From Epiperipatus broadwayi (Eukaryota > Onychophora > Udeonychophora > Euonychophora > Peripatidae), in NCBI GenBank assembly GCA_028023455.1, contig JAQFVV010006272.1:3265127-3329126 (forward strand): a stretch of 64,000 nucleotides of DNA, in the 5' to 3' direction. Both the position numbers and the translations under genes were made by a program. Below the pieces are notes generated by a model. The model was not told where the DNA came from, ran no database searches, and saw nothing but the letters and a program-made list of their open reading frames with translations. Positions 1 through 10,449 of this stretch are shown piece by piece. Position 1 is the stretch's first letter, and every line of letters starts with the position of its first letter.

Positions 1-262
1 TTCAATTATTATTTCAAATCGTTATCCCCTACAAAGGGTAGTTATTTGATATTATTTTAATGTATATTATAGTTATGATTGGAATTATAATTTGTTTTAA
101 TTTCATTAACTTGATAGGTTCAATTCATATCAATCATATTGATGATATGGGATTCTCTTGTTATGTAATGTAATTATATAAAAAGACCGTAAAGAACATT
201 TATAATAAAAATAATTAGTCGAGTATACTGAAAACATTTAATTAAAAATATTAGTATGAGCA

Positions 263-294
<32 letters not shown>

Positions 295-404
295 TGGTGT
301 AAATGTATAAATGTTGGAAATAAATATGTATTGGGTAAAACCTTACCTTTCTCTTGATGATGATTGGATTTGTAAATAAGCAAGTTCTCATTGTAACTTA
401 TATT
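1..404. other. AT-rich sequence, no gene seen
   Basis: I see no coding or RNA feature here. A (TA)n microsatellite of about 27 bp lies at 267-293. The short open frame over it on the minus strand encodes alternating Tyr-Ile and is an artefact of the repeat. Confidence 0.6.
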
Positions 405-565
405 TTATTTTATTTGTAATAATGGCAATAACTGAAATACAGGCTTATTATATACCTGTATCTATATATGTAATATATAGGGTATATGAGCACAGACCTT
501 CTCAAGACCTACAACTCTCCATTCCATCTCATAATACTGATACACTTGAACACATATATGTCAAA
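405..565. repeat. Dispersed repeat, copy 1 of 3
   Basis: The core at about 437-505 contains TATATGTAATATATAGGG followed by an 'agcacagacc' segment. It closely matches about 55578-55645, and more distantly about 48045-48150, including a downstream 'ccat..tatctcata' part. The three copies are tens of kilobases apart and show the same order of sub-motifs, so this is a dispersed family and not a local duplication. Boundaries and class are unknown. Confidence 0.6.
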
Positions 566-658
566 AAGATAAATAATCACCAATATAAGTATTTCATGCT
601 AAACCAGCAATCATCAGTTGGTCTAGATTATCATCTCTACACATACATGCCATAAGTG

Positions 659-661
<3 letters not shown>

Positions 662-728
<67 letters not shown>
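662..728. repeat. (TA)n microsatellite, about 67 bp
   Basis: This is an uninterrupted TA dinucleotide run, the longest in the window. Shorter runs lie at 267-293, 22662-22699, 28937-28973, 30876-30895, 30963-30983, 32215-32241, 33094-33115, 40201-40229, 44724-44745 and 59694-59711. The apparent minus-strand frame across it is repeat-encoded Tyr-Ile. Confidence 0.97.
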
Positions 729-730
<2 letters not shown>

Positions 731-1940
731 CTGTCTTTATACATTAATGGATTGACTTCAATACACTCCACACTCCAATTCTTTAACCATCCATCCAATT
801 GAAAATCTGATGATGAGACACTCAAAGGCCACCCTGAGACTGAGATTATTGTCGCACCCATATCTATCCATCATGTTAGGTATTGACACTTATCTCTCCT
901 CATTTTGTATCAATATTAAAGGAAAGATATGAACATTTATATAAAATATATAATTAAATGAAATTCATGATGCCAACCTAAATGTAGTTTTAAAGTTCCT
1001 AATGAAAAATGTCCTAGTAAATCATTTTAACAATCCTCATTAATATGTTCTGGGTATAGATGGTAAAATGTGGGTATTATAGAACATCCAGTAAATCAGT
1101 TATACTTTCCATCTTTGAAACTTCTGATTTGGAATGTAGAATTATTTGACTCATTTATTAATGTTAACTTAATGTTTTGTAGCACAGATGTTAAATGCTA
1201 GGTCAATTTCATCCCAGTTCTGACAATTATAACTTCATGAGTGACTTTCTTCTCCGATGTTGCTATTCCAATTAGTAATGCATAGTTGTCTGTATTTTTA
1301 TTTATATAATTTTATTAGATTTGATGAACAGTGATATTTTTACTATTAAATCTTCTTAATCAAAGTTAGTTTGATCTATGGTTTAATAATTATAAACACT
1401 TTGGAAGTTTAAATAATTCGAATTTAATTTTGAAGATTTCACTTTTAAAGTCCTCAGATGGTTTGTTTTAACTCTATATGATTTTTATTATTTTCTTGAA
1501 TATTCAAATAGTTGTTTTTAATACTATTTCACCTCGATGGTGGATGGTATTTCTATTCAAATTGCAAGTTTGAATTCTCTGCTTAATTTTACACAGGTTG
1601 TTCAGCTGATGAGAAATTTTTTAATCTGAATGCAGAAAAGAAGTTCAATGACAATGTTATATTGAAGATAATTTAGATGACTTTCAATATAACGTTTCTG
1701 ATTTTGATTTAGATCCATTGTTTATGTCATTACTAGTGATTATTATATATAGGTAATATGTTAATAACAATAAAAAAAAAATGTTGTTTATTTTGTTTAA
1801 AATAATTTCATTTCTTACTTGTGCTTATTCTATCCAATCATCTTGTATTGTTATAGTGTATCAGCACATCACAAAAACCAGATAACTTTCATAAAGATTA
1901 GTTGTCATGTATGCATTTTGTATTTTAATTCAAATATGTG
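729..1940. other. No recognisable feature
   Basis: AT-rich sequence with stops in all frames. I see no RNA gene, tandem array or mobile element. Confidence 0.5.
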
Positions 1941-2040
1941 TTTATTGGTCTAGTGGTCAGCACAGCTGCCTTACAGCAGTTATCCTGAGTTGGTGGGTTT
2001 GCTTCTCAGCCGATGCTTTGACACATGAGAAAAAAAAACA
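1941..2040 (+). mobile_element. tRNA-Gly-derived SINE, decayed copy 1
   Basis: The segment 'tctagtggtcagcacagctg' resembles the D-arm and anticodon region of tRNA-Gly(TCC). A degraded T-arm (ggtgggtttgcttctcagcc) follows, then the tail 'gatgctttgacacatgag' and an A-rich end. The same order is found at 2777-2882, 14386-14479 and about 20190-20275. The anticodon stem is damaged, so this is not a working tRNA gene. Confidence 0.7.
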
Positions 2041-2776
2041 AATGGTTTCTCAATTATAGTGCTTCATTTTTATTAATTGGAGTGTTTAGTAGATAATCTT
2101 ATTATATGGGGTCTTGGATTCAAATTAGATCAAAAAGTGTGTAAATAATACTGGAGGGGTATAAGAACCATTATCCCTCCAGTAAAAAGGTGTTAAAGAT
2201 GAATGATATCTTTAATTTCTTATCTTACCTACTATTTATTATTTAAGGATTAAGCTAAGATACGTCTATGATTTTTATTTATGTGTTGTTTTGGTTTATT
2301 TTTCCCTTAAAAAAAGTGTTTTACTTTTGCTAAGGTATCTTGACTTAAAATTTGGGTGTAATAATTAGCCCATCATATTTTATTGCTTGAGTTATTCTAC
2401 CTTCTGGAATATTGTCACACAATATGTCTTTATTTAGTATTTTTGGTATTAAGAGGTATAACTTATTTACAGTTGTATTTATTATATAAATAATGATATA
2501 CCAAAAATTTTCATAGTGGAAGATCTGATTAGGTATGCAGCTCTGTTTCATTTTAGATAACTTGTGCATTATTTTACATATGGGTCTGTCTAAAAGTACC
2601 TATCTTGCTCTTTTCTTTTGAGACTTACTAGATTTTCTTCAGTATCAGTTAAACAAGATAGTTGTCATTACTTTGTAAATAAAGCAATCTGTTTTGAAAA
2701 CCAGTCTCTGTTTTTTAATAACAATGATATAATTCATTACTGATTCAAAAAATAAAATTATAATTTTTATTTTTTT
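2041..2776. other. No recognisable feature
   Basis: AT-rich and non-coding by inspection. The 74-codon minus-strand open frame at 2345-2569 has no recognisable domain and no splice context. Confidence 0.45.
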
Positions 2777-2882
2777 ATATATGTCAAAACGTTAGCTGGG
2801 AAGCGAACCCAGGCCAGCTGCTTGGAAGACAGCTATGGTAACCGCTAAGCCATCTACTTCCTGGGCAACGTTTTGACATATA
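2777..2882 (-). mobile_element. tRNA-Gly-derived SINE with inverted ends, copy 2
   Basis: On the minus strand the body resembles tRNA-Gly(TCC): an A-box-like 'tggcttagcggtta', the anticodon loop region 'gtcttccaagc', and a B-box-like 'gggttcgcttccc'. A 'ttttgacatat' tail and an A-run follow. A 16-bp inverted repeat (TATATGTCAAAACGTT and its complement at 2867-2882) brackets the unit. The 3' half of this repeat is the normal SINE tail; the 5' half is its unexpected mirror. It is decayed and unlikely to be a tRNA gene. Confidence 0.75.
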
Positions 2883-4447
2883 ATATATATATATATAATT
2901 TATTTCTAAAAGTTTGGGTTTCCAAATATAATTGCATCTCAAGTAGGTTTATAATTAAAATTTTAAAATCAGAATCTTATTAAAATCTTACAATGATGAT
3001 GTAATGCTCTGTGAATATCCAAATTTTTATAATTTATGCGTGTTTACACAGTTTCATTGCTTATTTAATAAATTATTTATTATATTTATAAAATATGCAT
3101 CTTTAATACTTCTTTTCCTCACATAATTTTGTATATACAAAAAGAGACATTGACATATTGCAAATAACTAAATATTCTGCACATTGAGATTTATGTCGAA
3201 TAATGTAATATTTTTATACAAAGTTTATGTTCATGACTTCTTTTTTTAATGCACATTTTGACTTGACAATATAATTTGACTCATTTTATCAATAATATCT
3301 TTTCTATTAATAAGTAACTAAGAAGTAGTGGTGCTATTTCAAATGCAATATTAAAATGAGAAGAAACAATGTAATCCTACCGCACATTCCCCCTTTTTTA
3401 AACTGAAGTGACATCCATTTTTTCTTTTTAATGTTTTTCTTTTTTTCATTAATGCATAAACTAAGATAATATTCTTTATTCAATAATTCACTAACATATA
3501 TTTTAGTTATAAATAATTGGTTACTTTGAAATTTACATAATATTTGTTTTCCTAAATAAAAATGTTCTAAATGCTGCTAATTAGTACTTAATGGGTATAT
3601 TTAACATAGGTTGTATAAATTCTCTTAAGAGTTTTGAAAATATTCTAATTGATCTCCACAAATTTAAACCAAGATATTTTATACTAGAGGCTACTTCAAG
3701 CCATCAATTTTATTTAATTTAGTTTGATAATTTTTAACTATAATTGGTGTTCCAGCAACTGACACATTTTTTTAAAACGACTTTCAATATTTAACTGAAA
3801 AAAAATTGTTTCAAAATATTTTTCTCATGGGATGGCTTTCTTCCACTTTAGCAATATAATTTCTAAAAGTTATTATCAAATTTTGCCACTATATGTAAAT
3901 ACATTTTAAATAAACAAATGGTCAACCACTTGGAAGGATTATTTTCTTTTTATAAATTCTTGCAATTCTGTAACATTTGTGTTAAATAACCAATCATCTC
4001 ATTTTGACTACATACGAAAATTGTATGTTTACTAAACGCTTTACCATATTTACTAAGGCAATAAACTTAAAGATTTAGTTTTTAATGTTTTTTGTCATGA
4101 TTTATGGTGCTTTATAAGTTAATCAATACTCAGTTTGATATTTATAAAACTGAAATTTAATTGTTTTAAGTTAGAAGATTCACTAAAAATTTGAAAGTCT
4201 GAGTTAACAAGAAAACTCAATATCTTGATTGTTTCATGTTATTTTAAGAATAATATATGAACATATGTTTTAGATTCATCCACAAATTTGTTTATTGTTA
4301 ATATTAATATTATACTAACATGACAGCAAGTGTGATTCAGCCAAAGTGATTTCATAAATAAGCAAGTGTATACACAGACACATTCAAAACATATGATTCT
4401 ATATCTTTTACTTGTGGAAGTCTTTGCATTAATATATATATATATAT
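2883..4447. other. No recognisable feature, ends in a (TA)n tract
   Basis: AT-rich sequence with no supported gene. It ends in a short (TA)n run at about 4433-4447, into which element A is inserted. Confidence 0.5.
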
Positions 4448-6288
4448 TGTACCGAAGTACTTTGATATTTAATTGATTTTATGAGTCCCATGTTTTAAAA
4501 ATATAAAGATTTAAAAATTAAGAGAATAAAATGTAAAACTAAAAAGCAGGGGGGAAGGGGGAATTTGTATTAAATAAAATAAACCGTAAATGCTGTTTAA
4601 AATAATAAGATTTTTTTTTGTTTAAAATAAGAAAAAAAGTCTTGTAATAAATAAATGATTTAATATTCTTTAAATGAATTTTTAATAAATAATAAAGAAA
4701 TTTTGTTTTATCTTATAATAAAATAAATAAATATATGTGCATGTGTGTATGTAATTTTTAATAAAAAGTAGACGCAGAAGCTGATTTTATGTCACGAGAC
4801 GAACGCTGCTGTTAATAAAGTTTTCCATTGTTTAAAACAATATAAATAGCTCATCATTTTATCATTCTTGGTCTGACTTTCTCATTTTAATAATATATTT
4901 CTTAAAGTAATATTTCAAAAAATGTTGCATTGTTAAAACCAACATATTTGCACTTGACCAAAAGCCGCTCTCTACGCATCTAAGATCTGCGATTAGTTTG
5001 GAAAGTAGTCATGTTGAAATAGACTAAATGGACAGTGAGTGCTGGAATGCCAAATCAATGATGAAAATCATACCAAGTCACAGGATCTATGGAAGAATCA
5101 GTTTACCAGTCGTCGATGAGTTAAGAAATAATTCCATTATGCTGTTTCTGTCATATTTTAAAACCTAGGTAATTATTTGACTTTGATATCTAAACATGCC
5201 CAATTTCTTTTTAAAATAAAGATAGACTTTATTAAAAGATCTTTGAACTTTTTGAATTAAACTTAAAAAAAAGAATAAACTTTAAACTTCAAAAAAATTA
5301 ATATTTGCAATAATAAAATAAGTAAAAGCAGCTTCTATTAAATAATATTTTTGAAACAATGGCATGCATGTATGTGCAATTTGATTTTTTTAAACTTTTA
5401 AAAAAAAGATAAAATAAAATATGATGTAACATGTATAATTTATTTGCTAAAGTAATATATTAAAATGCTTATTTTAATCTTTAAAAAAAGAAGTGTGTGT
5501 GTCTCATTATAAGATAAAACAATTAATTTATTTTAAAATAATATTAAAAACACTTAAATTATTTTTCTTAAAACATTTATGTTTATTTCTGATACATGCA
5601 GGTAAGTATAAATATTTATTTTCTTAATAAGAGTAGGAGGGAAAAATCTAATCATTAATAATAGTATTTCAGAAAAGATTTGCTAAGTTAAATCTATAAA
5701 TGTTTAGTATTCAGTATAATGTTGTTATTATTAGTTTTAAAGGATTGAAGTATTATTTTAAATGGTTTGGGGAAATTATTTTAGTTTTTAAAAAAAAATA
5801 ATAGTAGCTTAGAAGAGGCAGTGTTTAAGATATCTGTTAGTGGATGGTTGGAACCGGTTGAGCTAGCAGGGATTGTTCAGGTACCAAATTGTGCTGATCA
5901 GATAGACATGCTAATTCTAATGTAATTAGCTGGCACCTAAGGGATTTTTTTTTCTTTTTTACAAATAAAAATGAAGTGTTTATTTGATCGGTGTATATTT
6001 GGTAGTCGAGTGTTGAATATTATTGATAGTTCGCTATTGATAATAGTTGACACTTTACCTGAAAACCAACCATTTTCTGAAAGGGAAATTTAGGAGGACA
6101 AAATATAGTAAAATATTATTTAATATTTTATTTGTCAATGGTTAGTGTTTGTTGTTTCCCATAAGTTTAAGTAGTAAATTTTAAATTGTAGTTTTATATC
6201 ATTAAGAGATTTGAAGGTAGTAAGTGTTAAATAAATAGAAGTAGTAGTTAGTATTTGTTTTATTGGTTGCTTGGAGGAGGTTGGTTCA
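4448..6288 (+). repeat. 5' LTR of element A
   Basis: This is about 1.84 kb, starts TGTACCGAAGTAC and ends GGTTGGTTCA. It matches 10450-12333 along its whole length with scattered differences, many of them C/T or A/G. It contains a TATAAATAG box at 4841-4849. A primer-binding site follows after two bases. Confidence 0.95.
4841..4849 (+). promoter_or_regulatory. TATA box in 5' LTR of element A
   Basis: TATAAATAG lies about 390 bases into the LTR. The 3' LTR has TATAAATAC at the matching place (10865-10873). A transcription start about 30 bases downstream would define the U3/R boundary. This is inferred from sequence only. Confidence 0.5.
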
Positions 6289-6290
6289 TT

Positions 6291-6306
6291 TGGCATGTCA
6301 ACGTGG
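6291..6306 (+). other. Primer-binding site of element A, tRNA-Lys-like
   Basis: TGGCATGTCAACGTGG lies two bases after the 5' LTR. It resembles the complement of the 3' end of tRNA-Lys(CUU), TGGCGCCCAACGTGG, with one extra base and a few substitutions. Similarity continues through 'gtgtgaaac', which would match the T-arm. Lysine priming is usual in several Ty3/Gypsy lineages; the assignment here is inference. Confidence 0.6.
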
Positions 6307-6571
6307 TGTGAAACTATACGTTTTGAGTGGGAGAACCGACAAAAGTTGTAGTGTTGGTGTATGATAAAAAGTTGATTTTCGCGGACGTTAAAATGTGGAA
6401 GCATAATCCTTAAGATAAAAAAAAAATAAGGAGCACTCTGAATGAGAAAGAAAGATAAATATGAGGCATAAAATTAGAACTAAGAGGGTGGGGGTTGATT
6501 GTATCTACATTTTGAAATAGGGAAAAAAAATTTTTTTTACATTGGATGAAGTTAACTAAATTGTTGGTAAA

Positions 6572-7118
6572 ATGGAAACAGTAAGTCGAGTTATAAAGAT
6601 AAGAACTTTTTCAGGAAAAAAAGGGGGAACACCAAATAGACATTTAGGGAGTTTGGAGCAGTTTTTTTCCTGTAGTGAGTTTAATGAAACAGTTAAGGTT
6701 AGTATAGCCATTGGTTATATACAGGATGAGGCTGAAGTTTGGTGGGAGTCAATAGGAGTAAAACCAACAAGCTTTGAGGAGTACAAAAGAGCATTGCTGT
6801 TCAGTTATTGGGGGGGGGTGTCAGGATGTGGTTAAGTGACAAATTGAACAAGATAAATGGTGGATAGGAGAGACATTGAGCACATTTTTCCACAGATAAG
6901 TAGAAAAATTGAGAATGATTACGGCATATAATTTGTCTGAGCAGCAAATTTTGAGAATAGTGAGGTGAGGTTTTCCAAGATATTCAACAAATAATAATGG
7001 TAAAGGACACTATAAACAGACTGCAGAGATACTTATGACAATAGACAGTATTAAGTCATGTGTAGAAAATCAAAATAAATAAAGAAAGGCTGAGAATGCA
7101 TATGGGCAAGTAGCAAAC
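6572..7118 (+). pseudogene. gag: gag of element A, broken
   Basis: The first 87 codons (6572-6835) encode a capsid-type segment with the 'AEVWWESI' motif typical of Gypsy Gag (DEA..WW). The frame then breaks in a run of nine G at about 6812. Gag-like sequence continues in another frame to 7118, where it runs directly into the protease frame. In that second part I see four in-frame stops (about 6836, 6896, 6964 and 7079). Most fit C-to-T change of a CGA or CAA codon. No CCHC zinc knuckle is visible between capsid and protease; that could reflect loss or a lineage trait. Upstream, 6307-6571 looks like untranslated leader. Confidence 0.75.
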
Positions 7119-7475
7119 TTGATACAGAATGAAGAGAAGGAAGAGTTGAGAATGGCATCTTATTTGTGCCCAAAAATAAAAGTAAAAATAGAAGGAAGAA
7201 TTGTAGATGCATTGTTTGATTCAGGGAGTCAGGTATCAGTGATTTCACAAAAATTTTTCGATGAAATAAGTCAGAGTAATTTGAAAATTAAAACTTTGCC
7301 ATTAAAGAATGTATACATAATGTTGGCAAATAGGAAAAGAGCCAAGTTGGCATTGGAACAAGCTTGGATAAGTATGAGTATAGCTGGGAAGATGTATAAT
7401 TATGTTATGTTAGTTTTAGAGGAATTGATACATGATGTCATCTTGGGGTCAGATTCTATGTGTGAAGTTGGGTGA
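7119..7475 (+). pseudogene. pro: Retropepsin-like aspartic protease of element A
   Basis: This 118-codon segment is in the same frame as the gag remnant. The active-site triad is DSG at residues 34-36 (LFDSGSQVSVIS), and a C-terminal 'VILGSD' matches the conserved hydrophobic-hydrophobic-Gly element of retroviral-type proteases. The enzyme would form a dimer and cut the Gag-Pol precursor. The frame stops at a TGA (7473-7475) and again about 20 bases later, both at places where Trp would be expected, then continues into reverse transcriptase. The ATG at 7119 is internal to a former polyprotein and not a natural start. Confidence 0.85.
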
Positions 7476-7499
7476 ATGTTAGATTACGAGAAATGACAG

Positions 7500-8580
7500 G
7501 TGAAAATTAATAAGATGGAAATTTCATTTAATGTGTGTGAAATAAAAAATGTTAAGGCAGAGTATGGTGTAGAAAGTGCAGGAATAGAAATAGAGGAAAA
7601 GGTATTGGAAAATGAATCAGGAAATGAGGATGGAAAACAGTTGAAAGAATTGTTGGCTACATATGAAAGTGTATTTTCTGAAGTACCTGGGGTAATAGAG
7701 GGATATGAGTATTGGATAAAACTTATGGAGAATCAACCATATCAAGCACAAACATATCCTATACCATATCAATATAGAAAGGCAGTGGAGAAACAACTAG
7801 AGAATATGTTAAAATGGGGAATTATTTCTAAATGCTCATCTCCATATAATAATCTGCTAGTAACAGTAAAAAAAATGGGTCTATACATTTGTGTTTAGAT
7901 GCCCGGCAATTGAATAAAATCATTGTGTTAGATACTAATGCACCACCACCTATAAGTGAATTATTAATGAAGTTTTATAAAAAAAAGACATTTTCAACTT
8001 TTGATTTAATGGCCAGTTATTGGCAGGTCAAACTGCATCCTGAGGATCAGAAATACACTGCTTTCTGGTATAATGGATGGGCATATAATTTTAATTGTAT
8101 TCCTTTCGGTTTAAAAAATAGCAGGGCAGGATTAATGCAATGTCTTGATCAATTATTATCTGATAAAATTAAAAGCTTAATTACAATATACATAGATGAT
8201 ATTATTTTAGCATCAGAAAGTGTGGAAGAACATTTTGAACATTTGAAATTATTATTTGATGAATGTAAAAATAAAGGAATTAAATTAAATTTAGGTAAAA
8301 GTTATTTAATGACTACAGAAGTTAAATTCTTGGGACACATAATTAGTGAACAAGGAATATCTCCAAATCCAGAAAAAATTCAAGCTATACAAAACTTTCC
8401 CAGGCCAATGAAGAAGAAAGACATCAAGTCTTTTCTTGGGTTGTGTAATTTTTTCAATCGGTTTTATAAAAAATTTTCCTCAGATATGGAGCCTTTGTTG
8501 CAGTTATTAAAGAAAGATAAAAAATGGACGTGGGAAGAGCAACAAGAGCACAGTTTTGAAAGTGTAAAAAAGGGTTTTTA
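7500..8580 (+). pseudogene. pol: Reverse transcriptase of element A, frameshifted
   Basis: The first part (7500-7898) covers the connector and the N-terminal fingers. A frameshift in an eight-A run near 7870 moves the reading to the frame of 7889-8581. In that second part motif A is FDLMASYWQ (Asp at residue 39), the IPFGLKNS motif follows, and the catalytic YIDD is at residues 101-104. A FLGHIIS segment and the thumb 'FLGLCNFFNRFY' complete a Ty3/Gypsy reverse transcriptase. All catalytic aspartates remain. A second frameshift, in homopolymers just before 8581, separates it from RNase H. It would make cDNA from element RNA; as it stands it cannot be translated as one protein. Confidence 0.93.
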
Positions 8581-9249
8581 ATGGAAGTCATGTTAACATA
8601 TCCAGATTTTGATAAACCATTCATTGTACAAGTGGATAGCAGTGGAATCGGGTTGGGGGCTATGTTATCTCAAATGCAAGATGATGGGAAGTATAGGGTG
8701 CTTTTCTTTGTAAGTCATTTATTAAATGGGCCAGAGAAAAATTATACCGTAACTGAGAGAGAGGCTTTAGCAATTGTGTGGGCTTTCAAAAAATTTAGGC
8801 AATACTTGATAGAATTGCAGGTGGTAGTTATTATTGATCACAGGAGTCTTGAGTTTCTCAATCATAGTTTTCTGACAAATAGTAGATTGATCCGATGCAG
8901 TTCGTTTTTGCAAGAGTTCGATTATAGTATCCAGTATTGTCCAGGCAAAGACAGTATGGTGGCAGATGCTTTAAGTCGATACCCGATAGAACATCAGACA
9001 CAACATTTAAATAGTAATAATGCATATATAGCAATGGCAGAAATACATCAAGGTGAAGAGGTAGAAGGTGGTTTGAAAAGGTTAAAAGAGTTACAAGAAG
9101 AAGATGTAGAATGTAAACAAATAATATGCTATTTGTGTCATCAATCTGTAGGCAGACCTATAAACAATGCATCATGGAAAGATAAAAAATGTTATTGTTT
9201 AAAAGATGGGCTTTTGCAGCATAAAGTGAAAGATAGTAAAGATACGTGA
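8581..9249 (+). pseudogene. pol: RNase H domain and connector of element A
   Basis: This 222-codon open segment carries the Ty3/Gypsy RNase H core. It shows the acidic set VDSSG (Asp19), TEREALA (Glu61), IDHRSL (Asp86) and ADALSRY (Asp129), so the active-site carboxylates look intact. The domain removes the RNA strand during cDNA synthesis. Downstream residues lead toward the integrase zinc domain. A TGA at 9247-9249 breaks the frame, which is otherwise shared with the integrase. Confidence 0.92.
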
Positions 9250-10269
9250 ATTGTTTTGCCAATAGTTATGCAAAAACAGATGGTTAAATACATACATGAA
9301 AAGTACAGACATTATGGGGCAAGTAAAATTGAAGGATGGATAAATAACTGGTTTTATTGGCTGAGTATGTATAGGAGTGTCTCAACTGTTATTGAGGAGT
9401 ATCTAGTGTGTGCAAAAACCAAACCTCCTAATATGTCAAATATGGGACCTTTGAGACCGATATATGCATATCAGCCGAATAGTTTATTGGCAATAGACTT
9501 TTATGGACCATTACCTCAATTTAATTGAAAGAAATATTTGGTTGTGACTTATGACATTTTTTCTAAGTTTGTGGCTATTTACCCGGTGGTGCAGGCTGAT
9601 GCTAGACAGACTATAAAGGTCCTTGAACATCAACATTTTCGAGATGTGGAAATGCCAAGACAAATAATGTCGGATTACGGAACGCCTTTTATGTTTGACA
9701 AGTGGAAAAGATGGACAGAGCATCATAAGATAAGACATATACTCACTTCAATTCGTAATCCACAATCCAACCCATGCGAATGAGTAATGAGGGAACTGGG
9801 ACATTTATTTCGTGTGTATTTACAGAATAATCATCGTGGATGGGTGAAGGAGGCAACGAGAATAGCTAACATGATAAATTGGTCAAGGAATGAATCAACA
9901 GGATTCGAACCCATTAGACTTCATCAAGAAAAGAATATTCCATATCTGTTCAAAACTATTTTACTGGTTAAAGCACCATGTATTGACAGAAAAAAGATCC
10001 TTGATAAGGCACGCTATAGGCTTAGAAAGATGGGTAGTATAAGGCAAAAGAGACAAGGGAGGGTTAGATATGTGTTTAAGTTGGGAGATGATGTTATGGT
10101 AAGGGTAAATCCAGTAAGTTATCCGGAAAAGGGAATATATAAAAAATTTCAGCCAATATATGATGGGCCTTATAAGATTATAAAGGAATATGGAAATAAT
10201 GCATTTGAAATTGCTCAAGGGTTGGAGAAAAAAGAAACGTTCAATGCTCGATCTTTACAATTACTATAA
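9250..10269 (+). pseudogene. pol: Integrase of element A with GPY/F module
   Basis: Same frame as RNase H, interrupted only by TGA codons at 9526-9528 and 9781-9783. The N-terminal zinc region keeps its His residues and one Cys (VCAKTKP), but the expected first Cys is Tyr. The DDE core has AIDFYGPLP (first Asp), MSDYGTPF (second Asp) and NPQSNPCE (Glu), the Glu sitting directly before a TGA where Arg is usual (CGA to TGA). The C-terminal part has LGDDVMVRV and YDGPYKI, the GPY/F module of chromovirus-like and other Gypsy integrases. It ends at a TAA 180 bases before the 3' LTR; no env follows. Confidence 0.92.
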
Positions 10270-10430
10270 AAAAAGATGAATAAATAATAAATCTATATTA
10301 GGATGGGGGTTATAGTGAATAAATAGGAATACACGTGTACAGTTAAACAAATATTAAATAAATAAAACTAGATTGTTTATAGGTTTAAATTATGAGAAAA
10401 CTAAAATGCTCAGAATGATATTTTAGTTTC

Positions 10431-10449
10431 AGAGGAGGGACGGAGATAA
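10431..10449 (+). other. Polypurine tract of element A
   Basis: AGAGGAGGGACGGAGATAA directly precedes the 3' LTR (TGTCCTGAAG). It is the expected primer site for plus-strand DNA synthesis and confirms the + orientation. Confidence 0.8.

Noticed and set aside
637-861. Tyr-Ile repeat ORFs over (TA)n tracts (also 174-383, 12316-12546, 22536-22721)
   Set aside because: They are translations of TA microsatellites with no other support.
7473-9783. TGA read as Trp (alternative genetic code)
   Set aside because: Some TGA sites need Arg, TAA stops also occur in gag, and there are frameshifts; decay explains all of it.
7051-10218. Minus-strand ORFs at 7051-7248, 9511-9738 and 9961-10218
   Set aside because: Shadows of the + strand pol and protease frames.
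10270-10449. env gene in element A
   Set aside because: Only 180 bases lie between the integrase stop and the 3' LTR.
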